Below, in pieces: positions 18,313-27,231 of a stretch of DNA of 64,000 nt (its first letter is position 1; each line of letters starts with the position of its first letter). The notes beneath the pieces are model-generated. The model had not been told where the DNA came from. It worked only from the letters and a program-made list of their open reading frames with translations, and made no database searches. Position numbers and translations under genes: made by a program. Origin of the DNA: Asaia krungthepensis NRIC 0535 (GTDB taxonomy: Bacteria > Pseudomonadota > Alphaproteobacteria > Acetobacterales > Acetobacteraceae). The stretch covers positions 124,001 to 188,000 of the forward strand of contig NZ_BAPV01000004.1 in the NCBI RefSeq assembly GCF_025995175.1, read 5' to 3'.

Positions 18313-20047
18313 GCAGGGAATAATGGTAATTGCCCAGCCGTCTGGAGACGAAATCGACATAACGCATCTGGATGAGCGGGACGAGCGCGCTCTGTTCCAT
18401 GGCGAGGCTACCTGCCTGCTCCCACAAGCCTCGTGAGCGTTCGGCCTCCAGGCTGTGCTCTGCCTGAACCATCAGCGATTGAAGCTCCGGGTGACAAAAC
18501 CCGCTGGCATTGGTCGAAGCCTCGCTATGCGGGCGCGCATTCTCGCATCCGAGCAACGCATCCAGAAAGCTCGAGGGCGAAGGGTAATCGGCATACCAGT
18601 AGGACAGACTGATCTGGACATGATTGTCCGAATTGCGGGCATAGCCCTCCGCTGTGGCGGGGGTCATCGGTCGTACGCTGGCCTTGAACCCAAGGCTTTG
18701 CAGCATGTTGCGCAGATAGACGCCCATCCCCAGCGCAATGGCCTGATTGGGCACAACCAGCGTCACGCTTTGCCCCGCTCTCCCGCTCCGGCGAATCAGG
18801 CTCCGGGCACGGTCGATATCGGGCCCCTTCCATACACCCTCCGGCGTTGCCTTGCCGAAGCGACAGGGGATATCAGCCCCGGCAATGCCATGCGGGACAA
18901 TCTGGCACAGAGGTTCAGCAATGGCCGAGCCGCCATAAAGAATGGCCATGGCATGACGGTCCACCGCGTGATTGATCGCCTCACGCACCTCCAGAGAGTC
19001 GAAGGGCGGCTCGTGAACATTCAGCGCCAGATAGTAGAGCCCCAGCAGAGGCTGGAGATGGACCTGGCTTGTGTAGCGCGCGCCCAGTTCGCCCAGCCGG
19101 TCCTGCGGCTTGGCATCGAGCATGGAATCGTACTGCCCCTGCTCGATAGCTGTCACCTCAGCCTCATCGGACAGGCCAAAATCATAAAGAATATAATCGA
19201 CAAAGCCTTCACTCTGCGCATCGGGATTCCAGACCCGGAAATAGGGATTGCGCCCTATTTCCATACGATGCGACGGGTCATAGGCGGTGATGCGATATGG
19301 CCCGGTCCCGGGAATGGGAGTGAGTGCCGATTCAGTTGCGGGCGTTTCTTTCGGCAGGATCACGGCGTGCGGAAACGCCAGTTTCTGGAGGAACTCGCCA
19401 TCGGGCTCGACCAGATGGATGGTGATTTTTCTGGTTTGGGGATCGGCGCTGACCCCTTCGAGCGCGCAATGGGCCGGATCGGTCAGACAGGCTTTCGCAC
19501 CGACAATATTGCCGTAAAAGGACAGGGCTGTCGGGCTGCCCACGCGATAGATGCGCCGCAGCGATGTTACGACATCATCGACCGTGACCGGCGCCCCGTT
19601 CGAAAAGCGCAGATTGTCACGCAGGCGAAATACCCAGACCAGGCCGTCGGGACTGACTTCAGGCAGGGTCTCGGCCAGATCGGGCACGACCTCGAGCCCG
19701 CCCGTTCCGTCTGCCTGACGATAGGTGACCAGCCCGTCATACATGTTCACGAAGAGCTGGATATATTCACTGGTGTAATTGATCTGCGGATCGAGCGTGC
19801 CGCCGGGGGCGTCGGCGGTGAGGCGAAGGGTTCCGCCGCGATGCGGGCTATCCTGCGTGATCCCGTTATCCCGCGATGCCTCGGGCCCAGCCATCGGCAC
19901 GTCCGCCTGCACCGTGGGGGTACGCTCCGCCCCGGCGAAAGCCACACCGCAGGATGACGCAGCGAGTATGGCCGCTCCGATCCCGGCTCTCACACCCGAC
20001 GCCGCGAAATGGCGGGGCCAGAAACGAACGGTGCGCCTTGGTATCAA
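18275..20047 (-). CDS. Family 5 extracellular solute-binding protein (peptide-type)
   Basis: This 590-residue periplasmic protein resembles OppA/DppA-type receptors of peptide ABC importers. It has an N-terminal signal (GAAILAASSCGVAFAGA, probably cut after AFA). The SBP_bac_5 pattern follows: GGTLRLTADAPGGTLDP, the LAETLPEVSPDGLVWVFRLRD region, FSNGAPVTVDDVV, GTGPYRI and FDSLEVREAINHAVDR. No permease or ATPase gene lies nearby, so it must serve a transporter encoded elsewhere or act alone. It lies 7 bases upstream-to-downstream of the SCO-like gene, in the order polA - SCO - SBP on the minus strand with tiny gaps, so these three are probably co-transcribed. The ligand cannot be predicted. 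Confidence 0.92.
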   Translation of the reverse strand: MIPRRTVRFWPRHFAASGVRAGIGAAILAASSCGVAFAGAERTPTVQADVPMAGPEASRDNGITQDSPHRGGTLRLTADAPGGTLDPQINYTSEYIQLFVNMYDGLVTYRQADGTGGLEVVPDLAETLPEVSPDGLVWVFRLRDNLRFSNGAPVTVDDVVTSLRRIYRVGSPTALSFYGNIVGAKACLTDPAHCALEGVSADPQTRKITIHLVEPDGEFLQKLAFPHAVILPKETPATESALTPIPGTGPYRITAYDPSHRMEIGRNPYFRVWNPDAQSEGFVDYILYDFGLSDEAEVTAIEQGQYDSMLDAKPQDRLGELGARYTSQVHLQPLLGLYYLALNVHEPPFDSLEVREAINHAVDRHAMAILYGGSAIAEPLCQIVPHGIAGADIPCRFGKATPEGVWKGPDIDRARSLIRRSGRAGQSVTLVVPNQAIALGMGVYLRNMLQSLGFKASVRPMTPATAEGYARNSDNHVQISLSYWYADYPSPSSFLDALLGCENARPHSEASTNASGFCHPELQSLMVQAEHSLEAERSRGLWEQAGSLAMEQSALVPLIQMRYVDFVSRRLGNYHYSLLNHMLISRIWVQ

Positions 20048-20054
20048 ACCGGTC

Positions 20055-20681
20055 TCACCCCCTGTGGGCGAGTTGATGAATGCGCGTCACCAGCGCTTCG
20101 GTACCGGCAGTCGAGTCCAGTGTGCCTGCATAGCGCCCCTGCGGGTCCATGATCACGATACGGGGCGAAGGGAGGTGATAGGCCGTGCCGTCATCGGCAT
20201 GGACCAGCTCGTTGGGCGCGTGGAATTCCTTCGCAACACGCTCGATCATGCTGGGCGAGCCGGTGAGCGGCACGACATGATCGCCCAGTGGCAGGGCATA
20301 TTTCTTCAGATCGTCGGACTCATCATGAAGCGGATCGAGCGTGATGGCGAGCGGGGCGAGCTTGATCCCCTCACGCGCCAGAGCGATTTTGGCATCGCTC
20401 ATGGTCTTCAGCACCGGGCCGCAAAGTCCCTTGGGGCAATGGGTATCGAAAAACCAGACCAGAACCCAGCTCCCCCTGAAATCACCCTCGGTGACATTGC
20501 CCTCACCCAGCGCCACCAGGCGGTAACTGCCCCCAATCTCGTTCCCCTGCGTGGAGACACTGGCACCGAATTTTTCGGAGAGGCGGTATCCGCTCCAGCT
20601 CAGCGCCAGAGCAAGGATGAGCACGACGATCGCGATACGCGGCGCGGTCCATGTCCTGCGGGGATTTTTGCTCTTGTTCAT
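20055..20681 (-). CDS. SCO1/SenC-like thioredoxin-fold protein with CX4C site
   Basis: This 208-residue membrane-anchored protein has a basic N-terminus, one helix (residues 15-30) and a periplasmic thioredoxin fold. SCO proteins deliver copper to cytochrome oxidase or act in thiol redox chemistry. SCO features include GGSYRLVALGEGNVTEGDFRG, WVLVWFFDTHCPKGLC, the LAPLAITLDPLHDES strand and VIMDPQGRY. The usual copper motif is CPxxC; here the cysteines are C82 and C87, separated by four residues. A candidate third ligand is H169 in AYHLPSP. The altered spacing argues that metal binding may be changed or lost. It lies three bases after polA. Confidence 0.8.
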   Translation of the reverse strand: MNKSKNPRRTWTAPRIAIVVLILALALSWSGYRLSEKFGASVSTQGNEIGGSYRLVALGEGNVTEGDFRGSWVLVWFFDTHCPKGLCGPVLKTMSDAKIALAREGIKLAPLAITLDPLHDESDDLKKYALPLGDHVVPLTGSPSMIERVAKEFHAPNELVHADDGTAYHLPSPRIVIMDPQGRYAGTLDSTAGTEALVTRIHQLAHRG

Positions 20682-20684
20682 TGG

Positions 20685-23444
20685 TTAATGTGCTTCCGCC
20701 CAGTTCGCGCCAATACCTGTCTCGACCACAAGCGGCACGCTCAGCGTCGCCGCCTGTTCCATCTCCAGGCGCACGAATTCCGCCAGAGCCTCGGCCTGAG
20801 CGGCACGAACCTCGAACAGCAATTCGTCATGCACCTGCAGGAGCATTCTGGCGTCGAGCCCGCTCTGTGGCAAGCGCCGCCCCAGACGCACCATGGCGCG
20901 CTTGATGATATCCGCCGCCCCACCCTGAAGCGGCGCATTGATGGCCTGACGCTCGGCATAGCCGCGACGCGCGCCGTTCTTCTCGTTGATCCCGGGCACA
21001 TAACAGCGCCGTCCGAGCGGCGTCGTCACATAGCCATCGCGCTTCGCATCGTCCTTGGTCCGGTCCATGTAGTCTCGGATCCCGGGATAACGCGCGAAAT
21101 ATGCGTCGATGTAGCGTCGGGCTTCCCCCGCGGGAATGCCAAGCTGCCGCGCCAGACCGAAGGCCGAGATACCGTAGATAATCCCGAAATTGATGGCTTT
21201 GGCGCGACGACGCGTCAGGGAGTCCATTCCCTCAAGCGGAATGTTGAACACCTCGGACGCGGTGCGGGCATGAATGTCCTGCCCCAGCGTGAATGCCTCC
21301 TTGAGTGGCCCGATATCGGCCACCTCCGCCAGAAGGCGCAATTCGATCTGCGAGTAATCGGCCGAGACGAGAACATAGCCCTCCTCGGCAATGAAGGCGC
21401 GGCGGATACGTCCGCCCTCTTCCGTCCGGATCGGGATATTCTGCAAATTGGGATCGTTGGAGGACAGACGCCCGGTAGTCGTAATGGCCATCTGGAACGA
21501 CGTGTGCACGCGATGCGAGCGCGCATCCATCTGCTGGACCAGCGCATCGGCATAGGTCGATTTGAGCTTGGCGAGCTGACGCCAGGCCAGAATACGCGCG
21601 GGCAGATCATGCCCCGCATCCGCAAGTTCCTGAAGCACGGAGGAATCCGTTCCCCAGGCACCGGCCTTGGTCCGCTTGCCCCCGGGCAGATTCATCTCGT
21701 CGAACAGGATCTCCCCAAGCTGCTTGGGTGAGCCCAGATTGAAGCTCCGCCCGGCGAGCTGGTGAATCTCGATTTCCATCTCGGCCATGCGGCTGCCGAA
21801 ATCAGCAGACATGCGTCGCAATTCGGCGGCGTCGAGCTTGACCCCCGCCTGCTCCATCGCCGCGAGGATGGCGATCAGCGGGCGCTCCATCGTCTCGTAA
21901 AGCGCCACCGCCTGACGCTCACGCAGTTGCGGCTTGAGAACCTGCCACAGGCGCAGCGTCACATCGGCATCTTCCGCAGCATATTCCGTCGCACGCGCAA
22001 TAGGCACTTGCGCGAAAGGCACGCGGTTACGACCCGTGCCGGTCACGCTGTCATAGCTGATGGGGTCATGGGCCAGATGCAGCCGTGACAGCTCATCCAT
22101 GCCCTGTCCATGCTCGCCCGCCGACTGGGCATAGGAGATCAGCATGGTGTCGTCGACAGGGGTGATCGTGCCGATACCCGCATGGTCGAGAACGAGCAGA
22201 TCGTATTTGGCGTTCTGGAAGATCTTGAGCACCGACTCATCCGCCAGAAGCGGACGCAACGCCTCGAGCACCGCCTCGACCTTGAGCTGCCCACCCGCCG
22301 GGTGTTCCAGCGTGCCCTCATGACGCAGAGGGACATAGGCCGCCTCGCCCGGTGCCACGGCCAGAGAAAGGCCAATCAACGTGGCCTGACGGGCATTGAG
22401 GCTGTCGGTCTCGGTATCGACCGCCAGATAGCCGGTCTTGCGTGCCTTGCCGATCCAGCCTTCGAGCGCCTCCATTGAGAAGACCGTCTCATAGGGCCCA
22501 TAGGGCTTGTCGCCCCCGGAGGCAGGTTCTGATGCCGCGTCCGGGTTTTCCTGTGCAGCTTTTGCAGGACGCGGCGCGGCGAGCGCTCCCAGCCCCATGC
22601 GCTGAATGACGGAATGGAACCCCATCTGCTCAAGGAAGGCGCGCAGCACCGGGCCATCCGGCTCGCGGCAGCCCAAGGCCTCGACCGGTTCAGGCAGAGG
22701 GACGTCACGCGCCAGTGTGACCAGTTTGAGTGAGATGCGCGCGGCTTCGGCATGATCGATAAGAGATTGCTGGCGCTTGGATTTCTTCATATCCGGCGCC
22801 GCAGCCAAGATGGATTCCAGATCGCCGAATTCCTGCACAAGCTGTGCTGCGCCCTTGGGGCCGATACCGGGCACTCCCGGCACATTATCGGTCGGATCGC
22901 CCATCAGGGCCTGCACATCGATCACCCGGTCCGGCGCCACGCCGAATTTGGCCTCGACTTCGGCCAGCTTGATCGGCTTCTGCTTGATCGGATCGAGCAG
23001 GGACACTGCCTCGCTCACGAGCTGCATCAGATCCTTGTCAGAGGAGACAATGGTGCAGCGCCCACCGCTCTGCTCGATGGCCTCGGCATAGGATGCGATG
23101 ATGTCATCTGCCTCGTAACCGGGCAATTCGATCATCGGGACGTTGAAAGCCCTGGTCGCATCCCGGATGAGCGGGAATTGCGGGCGCAGATCTTCCGGCG
23201 CCTCGGGACGATGGGCCTTGTATTGCGGGTAGATTTCGTTGCGGAACGTATGACGCCCGGCGTCGAAGATCACGGCCAGATGCGTGCCGACATGATCGCG
23301 CAACAGGCGTTGCAGCATATTGGTAAAGCCGAATACCGCATTGACCGGCACCCCTTCCGGGCTGCTCATGGGCGGCAGGGCATGGAAGGCGCGGAAAATG
23401 AAGCCCGAACCATCGACGAGAACGAGATGGGTCTTGCTGCTCAT
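20685..23444 (-). CDS. polA: DNA polymerase I
   Basis: Pol I removes RNA primers and fills gaps in replication and repair. The 919-residue product has three domains. The 5' nuclease (residues 1 to about 290) shows LVDGSGFIFRAFHALPP, GYEADDIIA, SSDKDLMQLV and GDPTDNVPGVPGIGPKGA. The proofreading 3'-5' exonuclease is intact, with DTETDS, the NAKYD motif and YAAEDAD. The polymerase domain has motif A (VSADYSQIELRLLA), the finger motif RRRAKAINFGIIYG and motif C (LQVHDELLFE). The start at 23444 is chosen because homology begins there; the frame continues upstream to 23717 without family similarity. It heads a polA-SCO-SBP run. Confidence 0.97.
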   Translation of the reverse strand: MSSKTHLVLVDGSGFIFRAFHALPPMSSPEGVPVNAVFGFTNMLQRLLRDHVGTHLAVIFDAGRHTFRNEIYPQYKAHRPEAPEDLRPQFPLIRDATRAFNVPMIELPGYEADDIIASYAEAIEQSGGRCTIVSSDKDLMQLVSEAVSLLDPIKQKPIKLAEVEAKFGVAPDRVIDVQALMGDPTDNVPGVPGIGPKGAAQLVQEFGDLESILAAAPDMKKSKRQQSLIDHAEAARISLKLVTLARDVPLPEPVEALGCREPDGPVLRAFLEQMGFHSVIQRMGLGALAAPRPAKAAQENPDAASEPASGGDKPYGPYETVFSMEALEGWIGKARKTGYLAVDTETDSLNARQATLIGLSLAVAPGEAAYVPLRHEGTLEHPAGGQLKVEAVLEALRPLLADESVLKIFQNAKYDLLVLDHAGIGTITPVDDTMLISYAQSAGEHGQGMDELSRLHLAHDPISYDSVTGTGRNRVPFAQVPIARATEYAAEDADVTLRLWQVLKPQLRERQAVALYETMERPLIAILAAMEQAGVKLDAAELRRMSADFGSRMAEMEIEIHQLAGRSFNLGSPKQLGEILFDEMNLPGGKRTKAGAWGTDSSVLQELADAGHDLPARILAWRQLAKLKSTYADALVQQMDARSHRVHTSFQMAITTTGRLSSNDPNLQNIPIRTEEGGRIRRAFIAEEGYVLVSADYSQIELRLLAEVADIGPLKEAFTLGQDIHARTASEVFNIPLEGMDSLTRRRAKAINFGIIYGISAFGLARQLGIPAGEARRYIDAYFARYPGIRDYMDRTKDDAKRDGYVTTPLGRRCYVPGINEKNGARRGYAERQAINAPLQGGAADIIKRAMVRLGRRLPQSGLDARMLLQVHDELLFEVRAAQAEALAEFVRLEMEQAATLSVPLVVETGIGANWAEAH

Positions 23445-23709
23445 GCGGCATCCGATCGGCGTGAAGGCTGCAATTCTGGCGTCTCCTGTCTGGGCTGGCA
23501 TCGTGAGGGCCAGTGTGACTCTGTCGTGGCCGGAAGGTGATGGCCTCCCTCTGGCCAGCGCGTCCCGAGGACGCAATACTGTCCCGATGATACGAGAGTT
23601 CCGCCCGCATTCAAGCTGCCCCTCTGCGCGGCGGAATCCTTCTTTACCCTGCCCCTCTTTCGCGCGCCTCGCCGGGATCTCGCTCGGGCTGGCAAAGCTG
23701 GGAAAATTT

Positions 23710-24765
23710 TTGGGCAAAACCGTCCGTCAGAGCGCGCGCCTCCCGGCCCTGCCGCCATGCTTCGGATCCAAAGGCCTGCTTTGGATGCTGCCTGCACTCG
23801 TGGCGGGCTGCGTCGCCCCGCCGCCCAGGCACGCTCCCCAGCCACGTGGACAGGAAGCGGCGCTCATTCCGGCAACTACGACCCTGACCCTGTCCGATGG
23901 CGCGCGCGCGCCGCTGCGGATATGGGCTGCGCACGGCCAGACACGCGCTGTCGTGCTGGCCTTACACGGCTTTGGCGATAGTCGCGACGCCTGGGAGTTC
24001 TCTGCCCCGCAGCTCGCCGATTCAGGGATAGAAACCATTGCCCCGGATGCACGCGGCTTTGGCGAGACAGCGAGCCGTGGCCGATGGAGCAGCACCTCCA
24101 GACTGGTTCAGGATGCCCGTGAGGAATTCCGATGGGCGCAGCTTCGGAACCCCGGTATCCCCCTGTTCATCATGGGCGAAAGCATGGGGGGAGCGATAGC
24201 CACATTGCTCGCCTCCTCCCCGGCCAGTCAGGGGATAAGCGGTGTCGTTCTCGTTTCACCCGCCATATGGCGCTTCGACCCGCTCTCACGTCTTATCCTG
24301 AACAGTATGGACTGGATGGCTCCTGACTGGGTGTTCACGGGCGCTCATGTACCGGGAGAGCATATTGCAACGAATAATCTGGCAGCATTGCGTCGGCTCT
24401 ATTTCGACCCGCTCACGCTCCATGGCTACCGGCTGGACACACTGCGCGGGCTCGTCGATCTGATGGCGGCGGCCGAGGCCGCTGCACCGCGCATTCATGC
24501 CCCGGCGCTGCTGCTGTATGGGGATCTCGACCAGATGATTCCTGCCGCCCCGATGGCCCGGTTCTGGCAGCATCTCCCGCCGCATACGCGCAAGGATCTG
24601 GTGCCAGGCGGCCATCATCTGCTGCTGCGCGACCGCAACGGGCGCAACGCCACAGCCGATATCGCCTCCTGGATCCTGACCCCGGACCGCCTCCTCCCCT
24701 CGGGAGGCGACAGCGCCACCGCAGCGTGGATGGCCGGTGACCCCGGGCATGAGGGTCCGTTCTGA
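23710..24765 (+). CDS. Lipoprotein alpha/beta hydrolase (lysophospholipase/monoacylglycerol-lipase-like)
   Basis: The core has the serine-hydrolase order of the monoglyceride lipase group: VVLALHGFGDSRDAWEF, the DARGFGETASRGRW loop, the nucleophile elbow GESMGGAIA, the acid residue in LLLYGDLDQMIP and the histidine in VPGGHHLLL. A lipobox (LVAGC) precedes the mature part, so it is lipid-anchored in the envelope. The start is uncertain. ATG at 23785 leaves only eight residues before the cysteine, too short for a signal; TTG at 23710, preceded by GGGAAAA, gives a basic region and a hydrophobic run and is preferred. It is divergent from polA. Deacylation of lipids or esters is likely; the substrate is unknown. 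Confidence 0.83.
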   Translation: MGKTVRQSARLPALPPCFGSKGLLWMLPALVAGCVAPPPRHAPQPRGQEAALIPATTTLTLSDGARAPLRIWAAHGQTRAVVLALHGFGDSRDAWEFSAPQLADSGIETIAPDARGFGETASRGRWSSTSRLVQDAREEFRWAQLRNPGIPLFIMGESMGGAIATLLASSPASQGISGVVLVSPAIWRFDPLSRLILNSMDWMAPDWVFTGAHVPGEHIATNNLAALRRLYFDPLTLHGYRLDTLRGLVDLMAAAEAAAPRIHAPALLLYGDLDQMIPAAPMARFWQHLPPHTRKDLVPGGHHLLLRDRNGRNATADIASWILTPDRLLPSGGDSATAAWMAGDPGHEGPF

Positions 24766-24902
24766 GGGCGCGGTCTGGAGTGCTGACCTGACTAGGCCTG
24801 TCACGTCCGTGGCATCCTCAGGCAGCCTGATTCGCGAATATGCCCGGCGCAGAATTTGGGACTGGCGCGCTTTGGGGAATATGGCTATGAAGCGATCCAG
24901 CG

Positions 24903-24979
24903 GGACCCGTAGCTCAGCTGGATAGAGCGTCGCCCTCCGAAGGCGAAGGTCGAAGGTTCGAATCCTTTCGGGTCCGCCA
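24903..24979 (+). tRNA. tRNA-Arg (anticodon CCG)
   Basis: This 77-base cloverleaf has a seven-pair acceptor stem (GGACCCG / CGGGTCC), a D-arm GCTCAGCTGGATAGAGC and an anticodon stem TCGCC/GGCGA. The loop is CTCCGAA, so the anticodon is CCG, reading CGG codons. The T-arm has GGTTCGAATCC, and the CCA end is encoded at 24977-24979. All canonical bases (T8, the GG of the D-loop, TTCGA) are present. It stands alone. Confidence 0.97.
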
Positions 24980-25480
24980 TATCTTTAGAAAAATCGATGC
25001 AAGTCAGGGCCTCGCGCTCAGGTATGACTGTTGCCGTCAAAGGCTGAAGAATGCTCCAGTTGCGCGACGCGATAACGAGACTCTGCGCCTGCCGCTGTCA
25101 TGGTTTCATGGCGTCAGTGTTTGCCGCATGCGAGCAAAATGACCATCAGGCAGAACCCCCACGAATCTATGCGCTATTTCGATGCCCGGGCAGCCAATGG
25201 TCTCCAGCGGCGGGCTTTTTCAGCATGGTAGCTCTGCTGCCGTGGATAGGCCGGAGGATGCGCATTTCCCCGATGCTGACCCATCGGAGGAACAAGCTGC
25301 CCCTGTTTCGAGACTTCAGATCGGAGAGTCTATCGCAGGCGGGCTGCAGGAGCCCCCGTACCAATCTCCAAGGCGTAGCCGCCCTCCCTCACCGGGAAGA
25401 AATGGGGCTTCGACGCAACGCCTTTGGAAAACCCTCTCCCGACGCCCTTCCCCGCCTCCGGGTAGTACAACTCGAGACGC
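24980..25480. other. Gene-poor stretch after tRNA-Arg
   Basis: The roughly 500 bases between the tRNA and the GlcG-like gene contain frames of 60-200 codons, but none has a good ribosome site plus a recognisable domain. A Pro/Ser-rich plus-strand frame around 25180-25480 runs into glcG antisense. It may be decayed sequence next to a tRNA, a common insertion point, yet I found no integrase or repeated tRNA 3' end. Confidence 0.4.
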
Positions 25481-25858
25481 TCAGTCCTGCAAGGCAGCTT
25501 CGGCCAGTCGGGCATCCGTCTCGCCCTCGCCGCCACTCAAACCCAGCGCCCCAATCACCGATCCGTCCTTCACGATCGGTACGCCACCTCCGGCAGGAAG
25601 CATATTGGGGAGTGTCGCGATCATGGCCTTGCCTGCATGGAGGGCTCTTTCCATGTCCTCCGTAGGGCGCAGATAGAGCGCCGAGCTACGTGCTTTCATC
25701 ATGGCAAGTTCGATGCTGCCGAGTTGCGTGCCATCGTCTTTCTTGAAAGCAACGAGGTGCCCCCCGGCATCCACCACCGCAACGGCCACACGGACGCCCC
25801 GCGCGCGGGCCAGAGCAAGGGCACGATCGATATAGGGGAGAGCGAAATCGAGCTTCAT
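25481..25858 (-). CDS. GlcG/HbpS-like protein (DUF336)
   Basis: This 125-residue single-domain protein has the GlcG/HbpS pattern: AVVDAGGHLVAFKKDDGTQLGSIE, then ARSSALYLRPT, then LPAGGGVPIVKDGSVIGALGLSGG near the end. Members are associated with glycolate and propanediol operons or bind haem, but their biochemical role is mostly unsettled. The ATG at 25858 follows GAAAGTGA. The frame reaches back to 26116 without similarity. It has no signal peptide and no operon partner here. Confidence 0.9.
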   Translation of the reverse strand: MKLDFALPYIDRALALARARGVRVAVAVVDAGGHLVAFKKDDGTQLGSIELAMMKARSSALYLRPTEDMERALHAGKAMIATLPNMLPAGGGVPIVKDGSVIGALGLSGGEGETDARLAEAALQD

Positions 25859-26217
25859 CGGGTCACTTTCTGGTTTTTTCCGGCCGATTCCTGACCGGCC
25901 AGCCAGCATAGGGGCAAATGAGGCCCGCGCCTGATCACTCAAAGGCGAGGTTTGTTGCGTCTGCAAACCGGACGCACCGGTAAACCTTGGCAGCGTCAGA
26001 AAGACCTTATTCGATGCCGACCGCTCCGGCCGCTCCGACCGCGAGTGCCGCCACTGATACGGAAGAAAGGCAACATGACGACACGGTGAACCCCTTGGGG
26101 ACAACAAACCCTTCAACTCGCACTAGCAGGCCATCGCTCGGGCGATCATTGTTGCCTATCCCGTTGGAGGGCAGAGCCGATACTCCCACCCGCCCCTACT
26201 CGCAGCAGCAGGGCGAG
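25859..26217. other. Intergenic stretch upstream of the GlcG-like gene
   Basis: This region should hold the promoter for the GlcG-like gene. A minus-strand frame of 26 codons (GTG behind AAGGGG, ending near 26007) encodes a hydrophobic Ala/Val/Gly peptide. It is the only hint of a small gene and remains unproven. Confidence 0.35.
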
Positions 26218-26496
26218 TCAGTGGTGAATGAAACCCATGCCCGTCTGTAAGGCAGTTCGCGCAATTTCCGGCCAGAAACTTCCCCCGGACGGGCCGCCGC
26301 CTCGACCCGACCTCGAGCCGCTGACGGAATATGAAGCATCGCTCGACTGCGAAGCGCTGTCATCCATGTCAGGGGGCGTGCGTGAGGCACAACCTGCAAG
26401 AATAAGGCTCACGGAAATCATGACGATCGTGCCGCGTCGCTTTCCAACCCCTGTGACGCCCACGGCTTTCGGCGTGCAGAAGCGCTCTTCGCGCAT
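26218..26496 (-). CDS. Small Ser/Gly-rich lipoprotein
   Basis: The chosen ATG at 26496 gives 92 residues. A long basic N-region (including GKRRG) is followed by the hydrophobic MISVSLILAGC, whose cysteine is a good lipobox residue. The mature part is low-complexity Ser/Asp/Gly (SASQSSDASYSVSGS, RSGRGGGPSGGS) and ends with a short amphipathic segment ARTALQTGMGFIHH. I do not recognise a family. It lies 80 bases downstream of the Pro-rich secreted protein on the same strand. The start is uncertain because the Met just before the hydrophobic run gives a signal that is too short. Confidence 0.65.
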   Translation of the reverse strand: MREERFCTPKAVGVTGVGKRRGTIVMISVSLILAGCASRTPPDMDDSASQSSDASYSVSGSRSGRGGGPSGGSFWPEIARTALQTGMGFIHH

Positions 26497-26576
26497 TGCA
26501 TGATGGCAAGCGCTGGCAGCCTTGCCCGGCGCCGCGCCTTTCCCGCCCATGGCGCGATCAGGAGGCATCGCTGAAC

Positions 26577-26927
26577 TCATCGCCGCGCCCCGTCATCATC
26601 CGGAGGAGGCGGAGGCGGAGGCGGACGGCATCCATGAGGCGGATGCGGCGGCGGCCCGTAGCCATCTCCTCCCGGCGGTGGTGGGGGTGGTCTGCCACCC
26701 TCTTCATCCCCAGGCGGTCCCCGTCCATCGCGGGGGGGTGGCGGGGGGCGCCTGCACCGTTCGTCTCCACGCTCGCCCTGTGTCGCTGTGACCGTGTTTG
26801 CGCCAGCTTCGGGTGAAGCTGTGTAAACCTGGCCGTTATAGACGGTGTTGCTCTGGGCATGCGCATCGGCGATCTGGAGCGTTGAAAAAAGCAGGAACAG
26901 AGCGGTTGTCTTGACCCGGTATGGCAT
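26577..26927 (-). CDS. Secreted proline-rich small protein
   Basis: The ATG at 26927 gives 116 residues with a clean signal peptide (KTTALFLLFSTLQIADAHA before QSN). The mature start NTVYNGQVYTASPEAGANTV looks like a short folded strand pair. From about residue 58 the chain is polyproline: blocks of 5, 6 and 8 consecutive prolines broken by Gly/Asp/Arg and two cysteines (ERCRR, HGCRP), ending DDDGARR. Such tails are extended, wall-spanning or sticky. No domain is recognised. The low-complexity tail is probably length-variable between strains. Confidence 0.7.
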   Translation of the reverse strand: MPYRVKTTALFLLFSTLQIADAHAQSNTVYNGQVYTASPEAGANTVTATQGERGDERCRRPPPPPRDGRGPPGDEEGGRPPPPPPGGDGYGPPPHPPHGCRPPPPPPPPDDDGARR

Positions 26928-27231
26928 GGACTGAAGCGACCTGACGTGAAGTGACCCAGCCCGTATGGCAGGCCAGGTCATATCGCACGAGGAACGAAGG
27001 GAAAGGGAGTGTAACGAACCGCTCTGCCATGGATGCACCGGCGCACGGTGTTCCGGCGATGCACGACACGGCCATGAATGGCTTGGCTTGCAGCGCCTCG
27101 GCCAGTCTCTTCACAGGCGTTCTGGCCTTTCCTCTATAAGCTGAATGAAGCCGAAGAGGCATCTTCCAAAGATAGGGCACACCGCGCCATATCGCCTGAC
27201 CCCGTCATTCCGGACCGGCTTCTTGCACATG
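26928..27231. other. Spacer between Pro-rich protein and guanidinium exporter
   Basis: These 304 bases probably hold the promoter of the Pro-rich protein gene. Frames on either strand lack a ribosome site or known motifs. I see nothing else. Confidence 0.4.

Noticed and set aside
19779-21731. A 650-codon open frame on the plus strand
   Set aside because: It lies opposite polA, the SCO-like gene and the solute-binding-protein gene, all with clear families, and shows no domain of its own.
25182-25676. Pro/Ser-rich plus-strand frame after the tRNA
   Set aside because: Half of it is antisense to the GlcG-like gene and no start signal is visible; kept only as a remark on the gene-poor stretch.
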